From Selaginella moellendorffii (taxonomy: Eukaryota > Streptophyta > Lycopodiopsida > Selaginellales > Selaginellaceae), in NCBI RefSeq assembly GCF_000143415.4, contig NW_003314262.1:3482405-3546404 (forward strand): DNA of 64,000 bases. Direction: 5' to 3'. The translations under genes and the position numbers were made by a program. The first letter of the stretch is position 1; every line of letters starts with the position of its first letter. The notes under the pieces are model-generated. The model saw nothing but the letters and a program-made list of their open reading frames with translations. It was not told the DNA's origin and ran no database searches. Shown here one piece after another: positions 55,485 through 64,000 of the stretch.

Positions 55485-55604
55485 ATGGTGAAAGTGATCG
55501 AGAAGAACACGGGCGTGAGAATCACCAAGGAGGGGCGGGATCCCGATGCCAACACAGCGGCAGCCACTGGATCCGGCACCAAGAACACATTCTACCAGGG
55601 ATGA
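55485..55604 (+). CDS. Possible small protein of 39 residues
   Basis: An ATG-started short frame, MVKVIEKNTG...NTFYQG, in GC-richer sequence between the tRNA-Ile and a PPR gene. Composition is protein-like (charged start, Gly/Thr/Ala-rich middle) but I do not recognise it, and it could be a gene-fragment or chance frame. Confidence 0.25.
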   Translation: MVKVIEKNTGVRITKEGRDPDANTAAATGSGTKNTFYQG

Positions 55605-55707
55605 TTCGAGAGCCCAGCACAAAGTTGCAAGAACGATACTGTTTGCCCAGTGCAAGATCATTCGCGTTGATCTTACATAGAAATCAATCGTAGAACTCTC
55701 TCGATTC

Positions 55708-58131
55708 TTACATTTCTTGCGATTCGCAGAGATCCAGCGTTTTCCTCACATCCTCGAGATCATTCCAGGCATACGCATTGGACAGCAGCACGTACTGGGA
55801 CGAGTCGACCGGATCCAAGCGGCACGCGATCGCGGCGGCCCTGGCCCCTCGCACCGGATCCCCGTGCACGGCACACCCATTCAGCAGCGATTTCCACCCA
55901 ATCGCCCCCGGCTGGAACGGCATCCACACCAAGATCTCCTCCGCGACATCTATCCGCCCCGCCCGGCTCAGCAGATCCACCAGGCAGTGGTAGTGATCCA
56001 CCGCTGGCGCGATCCACTCGTGGTCGCCGCGCAGTTGGACGAAGAGATCCCTGCCCTGCGCGTAAAGCCCAGCGTGATTGCATGCCACGAGCAAGCACAG
56101 CAGCGTCACGACGTCGGCGTCAAGGCCCTCCTCGCAGATCATCCGGCGGTACAGCCCCAATGCCCGATCCAAATGCCCGTTCTGGGCGAATGCCGCCATC
56201 ATCGCGTTGAACGAGACTGCGTTGCGCTCGTCCATCTCCTCGAAAACCAAGCTCGCCTCCTCAATCTCGCCACATTTCGCGTACATGTTGACGAGGCTCG
56301 TCCACAGCACGACGTCGCGGCGCTGGTCGTCGCCGGTCGTGATCCGCACGGTACATGCGCGGTGTACCGCGCGGCCCTCGGAAAGGTAGCCCAGGCTCGC
56401 GCACGCCGCCAGCGCGCCAATGCAGCTCACAACGTCGGGCTCCAGGCCGTCGAGCGAGGCCATCTCTTGGAAGAGATATAGCGCCTCCCTGGGGATGGCG
56501 TACCGCGCGTACCACACGACCATGGCGTTCCAGCCCACGAGAGTCCGCGCGGGCATGCGCTCGAATACCGCGCGGGCCTCCTCGATGCTGCCACACTTGG
56601 CGTACATGTTGAGCAGGAGGTTGTACATCTCCACCTCGAGCTTGATACCGCCGGCGGCATGGTGGAGCTTAAGCCGCTCGTGGATGCGCCGACCATGGCC
56701 CAGCGCCGCGCCGCAGCAGCACGCCGTCAGCAGCGTCCCAAACGTGATCGAGTCCGGCGGCGCGTCCATCGCGAGGAAGAGATCAAACGCCTCGGAGTAC
56801 CGCTCGTGGCGGGCGAGCGCGCGGAGCATCGCGTTCCACGCCACCACGTCCTTGGCGTGCATCCGCTCAAACGCGTGCCGCGCGTCGCACGGGCTGCCGC
56901 ACCGGCCGTACATGTTGAGCAGCGCGGTGGACACCCGCGTGTGGTGCCCAAGACCGGCGGCGTGCAGCGCGGCATGAACCGACCGTCCCACGTGTACCGC
57001 GGCGGCACCCAGCGCCGCACACGCCCCCAGCACCGCCACGTACGCGACCGCGTCGGGCGTCACGCCATCGAGCATCATCTCGCGGTAGAGAGTCACCGCT
57101 TCCACGTACCGCCCATGCCGCGCGGATGCCTCGATCATGCTCGTCCATGCCGCCGCGTCCCGGTCACGGATCGTCGCGAATTGCGCTCTCGCGTCCTCGA
57201 GGCTGCCGCATTTGGAGTGGAGATTGAGCAGCGCGCTCTGGATCATGAGATCCGCCTGGAATCCCCTTGTCAGGAACCGCGAGTAGATCGATTTCCCGTG
57301 ATCTAGCGCGCCGAGGCTCGCGCAGCCCCCCAGTAAGCTCACGTATGTTAGCCGATTGGGCTCCATTCCCTCGAGATTCATCCGCCAGTAGAGCTCCATA
57401 GCCATGGCTGGATCCCCTTGCTGGGCATATGCAGAGATTATCGCGGTCCAGCTTGCCGGATCTCTCGTCTCCATCGCATCAAAGATTTCTCTTGCTCGAT
57501 CAATCTGCCCACACCGGGCATACGCTCCCATTGCGCTAGAGAGCACGAACACATCTGGTTTGAACCCGGAGTCTCGCATCACTTGAAAGAGTTCTAACGC
57601 TTTCAGTGAATGCCCATTCTGGGTATATGCTGTGATGATGATGTTCCAGGAGAATAGATCCCTCCTGGGCATCGCGTCAAACACCGCGCGGGCGAGATCC
57701 ACTCGCCGGCATTTTCCATACATCTGGATTAAGAAATTCTCCACGTACGAATCCCTGGCATAGCCGCTCTCCACCGCGTGCGCGTGGATGCGCTTCCCGG
57801 CCTCAAGATCCCGGCGATCCACGCAGCGCTTGAGCAGCGATCCATAGAGCCCGGTATTGGGCTCTGAGATTTCGAGCTCCTGATCCACCCAGCACGGCTC
57901 AATGGACGATCCATTGCTGGAAACCCCGAATTGGGCGTTCTCCCGATCGAATGCTGGCCGATCGAGTATCAATCCAGTGTTGGGCACTGAGAATTGGGAT
58001 TGCTTGATGGAGGATCCATTGGCAATATCCTGATCGAGCAAAGTTCTTGCAGAATCCACCCACGGCCACTCCTTGCACGATCGGAAATTCTCCACAATCC
58101 ATCGCAGATAGCCCTGTGATTGCCTGAGCAT
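55708..58131 (-). CDS. PLS-class pentatricopeptide repeat protein with E-type end
   Basis: Intronless 807-residue PPR protein, probably an organelle RNA-binding factor. After ~100 non-repeat residues come about 15 PPR-like motifs of alternating length, as in PLS proteins (LIQMYGKCRRVDLARAVFD, ALNLHSKCGSLEDARAQF, LLNMYGRCGSPCDARHAFE, LVNMYAKCGEIEEASLVFE). It ends with YHCLVDLLSRAGRIDVAEE and an E-motif-like SLLNGCAVHGDPVRGARAA...VLLSNAYA, then stops. No E+ or DYW deaminase domain follows, so it would not itself edit RNA. The start at 58131 is 58 bp from the first possible start of the divergent TPT1 gene. No clear transit peptide, though the N-terminal Arg/Ser content would allow one. Confidence 0.9.
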   Translation of the reverse strand: MLRQSQGYLRWIVENFRSCKEWPWVDSARTLLDQDIANGSSIKQSQFSVPNTGLILDRPAFDRENAQFGVSSNGSSIEPCWVDQELEISEPNTGLYGSLLKRCVDRRDLEAGKRIHAHAVESGYARDSYVENFLIQMYGKCRRVDLARAVFDAMPRRDLFSWNIIITAYTQNGHSLKALELFQVMRDSGFKPDVFVLSSAMGAYARCGQIDRAREIFDAMETRDPASWTAIISAYAQQGDPAMAMELYWRMNLEGMEPNRLTYVSLLGGCASLGALDHGKSIYSRFLTRGFQADLMIQSALLNLHSKCGSLEDARAQFATIRDRDAAAWTSMIEASARHGRYVEAVTLYREMMLDGVTPDAVAYVAVLGACAALGAAAVHVGRSVHAALHAAGLGHHTRVSTALLNMYGRCGSPCDARHAFERMHAKDVVAWNAMLRALARHERYSEAFDLFLAMDAPPDSITFGTLLTACCCGAALGHGRRIHERLKLHHAAGGIKLEVEMYNLLLNMYAKCGSIEEARAVFERMPARTLVGWNAMVVWYARYAIPREALYLFQEMASLDGLEPDVVSCIGALAACASLGYLSEGRAVHRACTVRITTGDDQRRDVVLWTSLVNMYAKCGEIEEASLVFEEMDERNAVSFNAMMAAFAQNGHLDRALGLYRRMICEEGLDADVVTLLCLLVACNHAGLYAQGRDLFVQLRGDHEWIAPAVDHYHCLVDLLSRAGRIDVAEEILVWMPFQPGAIGWKSLLNGCAVHGDPVRGARAAAIACRLDPVDSSQYVLLSNAYAWNDLEDVRKTLDLCESQEM

Positions 58132-58954
58132 TTACCAGTGACATTGCCACAAGTTTAAAGCCATAGCCCTAAGTTTGTTCTTGGGTGTGATGCTAGCGGC
58201 CGGGAAAGCGGCGTTAGGGCTATGCAGCCGATCGATCATGGCGTCCTCGAAAAATCCGGGTAAGCCTCGATTCAAATCTCTCTCCAATCGCCCACAAACA
58301 CTCAGAAGAGGATCCGGAGGAGAGGCCGATCCAATCGATGCTCTAGGCCGAGCGATGACCAAGATCTTGAGGCACGAAGCTGCGACTTTTAATCTGGATC
58401 TCCGGAGCGATGGCTACTGCAAGGTGGACGAGCTCTTAAAGATTGGAATGAAAACTAGAGCTGGGATACCACTCAGCTCTCACTCCGTGGAGGAAGTTCT
58501 CCAGGCCGTGAAGCAGGATAACAAGCAGCGCTTCTCGACGACCCGGGAGGATGGGACGCTCTACATCCGCGCAAACCAGGGGCACTCGATCAAAGAGGTT
58601 CTTTCCGACCACCTCCTGCGAGAGATCTCGTCCACGGACAAGATTCCAGTTTGTATCCACGGAACTTACAAGCACGCTCTTCCCAGCATCTTGGAGAGTG
58701 GTCTCAAAGTCATGGGACGAAACCACGTCCACTTCGCCACGGGCCTGCCTGACGAGAATGGAGTCATCAGCGGAATGAGAAGCTCTTGCCAAGTTCTGAT
58801 TTACCTCGACACTGAAAAGGCTATGGCGGACGGGATGAAGTTCTACGTCTCGGACAACAATGTGGTTCTCACCGAAGGATTCGAGGGGTGTGTCCCGTGC
58901 GAGTACTTTGAGAAGGTTGTCGAGTGGCCGAGCAAGAGGGTGATTGTTGGTCCT

Positions 58955-60932
<1,978 letters not shown>

Positions 60933-61130
60933 CCAAAATCTTCACAAAAGAAACGAACTTGTAGAGTGATCGAATGTAGCTTACCAGGCTTCTCTTCCAT
61001 AGCAAAATCCCCCTAGATTTCACCTTAATCGGCTAGCTGCTGGATTCCATGCTCTAAGAACTCCATCCCCGAGAAACTCAAACCCTAGAAACACCAATTA
61101 AAGTGGAATATTCTTTTCAATTTAAAAGTA

Positions 61131-61204
61131 GGCCTATTAGCTCAGATGGTCAGAGCGTGGTGCTAATAACGCCAAGGTCGCAGGTTCGAAACCTGCATAG
61201 GCCA
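61131..61204 (+). tRNA. tRNA-Ile(AAU)
   Basis: Perfect acceptor GGCCTAT/ATAGGCC, D arm GCTC/GAGC, anticodon stem TGGTG/CGCCA (one G-U), loop CTAATAA with anticodon AAU and normal A37, T arm GCAGG/CCTGC with TTCGAAA, discriminator A. 74 nt, no intron, no encoded CCA. Confidence 0.95.
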
Positions 61205-61261
61205 TATTCTCTCTATTCTCGTAGTTTTAGGGTTTACGCTCTGCAGGTGAGATGTCTTACA

Positions 61262-63754
61262 ATGCTGGCGCAATCGATCGCGAGCTGCCCCGATTTTAGG
61301 TCCGATCAGAGCTCTCGACCCCGCGGCAATACCAGATCGCTCAAGAGCGCTCTAATCGCTGCGCTCAAGGCCGCCGGCGCGTCGAGGGATCTTGGCGAGG
61401 TGAGGAGGATTCATGGCGTCGCAATCCAGCGCGGGCTGCTCCAATCGGACGTGTTTGTGGCCAACAGCGTCATCAGCATGTACGCCAAATGCGGGAGCAT
61501 GGAGGAGGCCCGCGAGGTCTTCCAGGGCATGGGATTTCGCGATGTCGTCTCGTGGAACGCGCTCATCGGTGGCTATGCCGAGGCTGGGGGTCCGGGCAGC
61601 GAGATCGCTCTGGGATATTTCGAGCAGTTCCAGCGAGAGAATGGGTGTTCTTCCAGTTCTCGGACGTTTGTTGCCGCTGTCAAGGCGTGTGCTGGGTTGG
61701 CGGCGCGAGAAGAGGCGACGCTTCTGGATGGGAGAGTTCTCGTGAAGAAGAGATCGCTGGAGCGAGGCATGGTACTCCACTCCCAAGCAGCCAAAGATGG
61801 TTTTGAGCGGGATCTCTACGTCTCTAGCAGCTTGGTGGACATGTACGCCAAGTGTGGGAGCTTGCTCGATGCGAGGAGGATCTTCGAGAGAATGCCCGAG
61901 AGAAATGCAGTGTCTTGGACAGCGCTGATCTCCGGCTATGCGGAAAGCGGAGATGGCGAGACAGCTCTAGAGATTTTTGAGCGTTTCTTCCGGAGCTTCC
62001 AGGTGGATGGTCGAGCTCTTGTCGCTGCTATCAAGGCCTGTGGCTGTGTAGCTGTGAAGGAGAAGGCAAGCTTGGTTGCCGGACAGGTTGTGAAGATGCT
62101 TTCTCTCGAGAGAGGCATGGCTATTCACTCCATGGCGGGCTCCGAGACGGATATATTCGTAGCGAGCAGCTTGGTTGACATGTATGCCAAGTGTGGAAGG
62201 ATGGAAGAAGCTCGCAGAGTGTTCGATGGGATACCTGGCCGAGATCACGACGTGGTTTTGTGGACCTCGCTCATACAGGGATATGCCGAGAACGATGAGC
62301 TTGATCTGGCTTTCGGGATCTTCGCTAGCGGTGTCGGCTTCCATGGAGCCAACTCTCAAACGTTTGTGGCAGTTCTCAAGGCTTGCTCTGGCCTTGCCTC
62401 GATCGAACAGCTTACTCAAGTCGAGGGTAAACTTGTCAAGATCAAGAGCTTGCAGAGAGGTATGTGCGTTCATTCCGAAGCTTCAAAATGTGGTTTTTCT
62501 GACATGGACGTTCACGTTGTTAGCAGTTTGATCGACTTGTACGCGAAGTGTGGGAGCATGGAAGACTCACAGGCCGTGTTCGACAGAACTTCGAGGCTCA
62601 ACGTGGTTTGCTGGAACGCGTTGATCCTCGGGTATGCTGAAAACGGAGATGACACAATGGCTCTCGGCTGGTTTGAGCAATTCGTGCAATGCTGTGGCGG
62701 CGTAGCGGACTCTTGGACGTTCGTTGGTGTGATCAGAGCCTGTTCTTCACTCGCGTCCAGGGAAAGCGTCGAGTCAAGGACCGGCACGAAGATCGTCTCT
62801 CTGGAGAAAGGCATGGCCGTTCACTCCCGCGCTCGAAGTCTCGGCTGCCAGTCCAGTATCTATGTTGCCAGCAGCCTCATCGACATGTACGCAAAGTGTG
62901 GAAGCATGGTGGACGCCCGCAGGGTCTTTGACAAAGCTCCAAGCGCTACTCGCGACGTTGTTCTGTGGACGACACTGGTTCTGGGATACGCCGAGAATGG
63001 TGACGGCGAAGCAGCTCTAGAGATCTTCCAGCTCATGAAGTCGGAGGGGTGTCACCTGGATGTCCGAGTTTTCGCTGCCGCATTGAAGGCCTGTGCGGTC
63101 TGCTCGGACTTGCGATCCGGAGAAGCCGTCTACGAGGAAACTTGCCGGCACGGGATCGGGCAAGACCCTGTGGTGGTGAGCTGCTTGGTCGATCTATACG
63201 GGAAATGTGGCAGCGTGGCCGGGGCACAGCGAACTTTCGACTGCTCGGGTCCATGCGGGACAGCGACTTGGAACGCTTTGATCGCGGCCTATGCTCAGCA
63301 GGGAGACAGCGGCAAAGTTTTCGAGACGTTCTCGAAGATGCTGGACGAAGCAGCCGCGAGAGAACAAGGAGAGAGCAATGGTGCTGGTCTGTATCTCAAG
63401 CCCGACTCGCTCACTCTGGTATCGGTTCTCACGGCTTGCAGCCATGCCGGGCTCGCTGACAAGGGGAAGCACATCTTGGAGGCGATGCCTGGGAAGTTTG
63501 GGATCCAACCGAGCATCGAGCACTACCACTGCTTGGTCGATCTTCTGGGGCGAGCCAACCGGGTGGAGGAAGCGCTGGCTATGGTGGAAGCGATGCCTTT
63601 TGAGGCGAGTGCAGTGACATGGACGACTGTGTTGGGGTCGTGCAAGAGCGTGGAAGATATCGAGGTGGCAAAGGTTGCTTTTGACTCTTTGGTTTCGTTA
63701 AACGACAGGAAGAGCTCCGCTTATGTGTTGATGGCCGAAGCGCTCAACAAGTAA
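61262..63754 (+). CDS. PLS-class pentatricopeptide repeat protein
   Basis: Intronless PPR protein of 830 residues from the ATG at 61262 (MLAQSIASCPDFRSDQSS). The frame is open further upstream, but that would run through the tRNA-Ile gene, so I reject longer starts. Repeats of alternating length cover ~40-780, with typical blocks VISMYAKCGSMEEAREVF, LVDMYAKCGSLLDARRIFE, LIDLYAKCGSMEDSQAVFD, LIDMYAKCGSMVDARRVFD and YHCLVDLLGRANRVEEAL. Several repeats carry a similar insert ending KIKSLQRGM / KRSLERGM / KIVSLEKGM before the next repeat. The E region is short and degenerate (TTVLGSCKSVEDIEVAK...YVLMAEALNK); no DYW domain. Probable plastid or mitochondrial RNA-binding protein. The leader contains TAGGGTTT (61228-61235). 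Confidence 0.9.
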   Translation: MLAQSIASCPDFRSDQSSRPRGNTRSLKSALIAALKAAGASRDLGEVRRIHGVAIQRGLLQSDVFVANSVISMYAKCGSMEEAREVFQGMGFRDVVSWNALIGGYAEAGGPGSEIALGYFEQFQRENGCSSSSRTFVAAVKACAGLAAREEATLLDGRVLVKKRSLERGMVLHSQAAKDGFERDLYVSSSLVDMYAKCGSLLDARRIFERMPERNAVSWTALISGYAESGDGETALEIFERFFRSFQVDGRALVAAIKACGCVAVKEKASLVAGQVVKMLSLERGMAIHSMAGSETDIFVASSLVDMYAKCGRMEEARRVFDGIPGRDHDVVLWTSLIQGYAENDELDLAFGIFASGVGFHGANSQTFVAVLKACSGLASIEQLTQVEGKLVKIKSLQRGMCVHSEASKCGFSDMDVHVVSSLIDLYAKCGSMEDSQAVFDRTSRLNVVCWNALILGYAENGDDTMALGWFEQFVQCCGGVADSWTFVGVIRACSSLASRESVESRTGTKIVSLEKGMAVHSRARSLGCQSSIYVASSLIDMYAKCGSMVDARRVFDKAPSATRDVVLWTTLVLGYAENGDGEAALEIFQLMKSEGCHLDVRVFAAALKACAVCSDLRSGEAVYEETCRHGIGQDPVVVSCLVDLYGKCGSVAGAQRTFDCSGPCGTATWNALIAAYAQQGDSGKVFETFSKMLDEAAAREQGESNGAGLYLKPDSLTLVSVLTACSHAGLADKGKHILEAMPGKFGIQPSIEHYHCLVDLLGRANRVEEALAMVEAMPFEASAVTWTTVLGSCKSVEDIEVAKVAFDSLVSLNDRKSSAYVLMAEALNK

Positions 63755-64000
63755 AAACAGTCTTTTGCAACAGGATTATTTTATATGATATTTTGGGGCT
63801 TCTGTTAAACTTAAATTAAAGACCATCTCGAGGAAGATGTTATTTTGATATCTTATATGATCATGGATAGATCATACAGTAACATTCTTATAGTTTCACA
63901 CTAATGTGAGCACAAGAGCTCACAATGGAGTAAGAGAAAGCTCCCTTACTCATTGTCAGCAGGATAGTTCATGAGATGATAATGAGCAGGATAGCTCTCC

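Noticed and set aside
55368-55661. Minus-strand 97-codon frame next to the PPR gene
   Set aside because: Hydrophobic and cysteine-rich without family features, overlapping the tRNA end; likely chance.
61103-61261. Upstream extension of PPR gene 2
   Set aside because: It would translate through the tRNA-Ile gene; the ATG at 61262 is a sufficient start.

Overview
The window looks like nuclear DNA of a compact vascular-plant genome, most likely a lycophyte close to Selaginella. This is inferred from gene content: a plastid FatB thioesterase, PLS-type pentatricopeptide (PPR) proteins, plant-type L-gulonolactone oxidases, bulb-type lectins and plant LTR retrotransposons. It also fits the very short introns (about 44-100 bp), the close gene spacing, and LTRs carrying 5S rRNA sequence. 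No bacterial operons, CRISPR arrays or plasmid features are visible.

Layout. 1-8.1 kb: four minus-strand genes packed head to tail (FatB; a basic DUF4283-like protein; the U2AF35-related splicing factor URP/RGH3; the endonuclease subunit SLX1), then a decayed tRNA-Lys. 8.3-25 kb: a family of TPR+SET-domain genes. Copy A is intact, copies B and C carry small frameshifting deletions (C is inverted), and there are broken remnants. Intron-bearing fragments of a TMEM87-like gene lie between them, with an AT-rich secreted lectin gene at 20.6 kb. 25-37 kb: another TMEM87 fragment, three L-gulonolactone oxidase copies (two disabled, about 2.0 kb apart, one intact), a truncated copia element, duplicated SEC13 tails and the real SEC13 gene. 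37-50 kb: nested retroelements. Two related Ty3/gypsy elements lie side by side, and the older one carries two insertions of a Cassandra-like TRIM with 5S rRNA in its LTRs; one of these is a three-LTR array. 50.5-64 kb: a second AT-rich lectin, the complete TMEM87-like gene, SF3A1, two tRNA-Ile(AAU) genes, two PPR genes, a tRNA 2'-phosphotransferase and a poly(ADP-ribose) glycohydrolase.

The genes do not form one pathway. Several are housekeeping genes in tight or divergent pairs (TMEM87/SF3A1, PPR/TPT1, PARG/tRNA-Ile-PPR). TPT1 and PARG, two enzymes of ADP-ribose chemistry, converge and their coding ends overlap by 42 bp. The main story of the middle of the window is segmental duplication: fragments of TPR-SET, TMEM87, GulLO and SEC13 genes were copied at the DNA level (introns kept), rearranged and decayed among transposons. 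The least explained genes are the two AT-rich, two-domain secreted lectin paralogues.

Exon models were made by eye from splice consensus, reading-frame continuity and family similarity. No alignment or database search was run.
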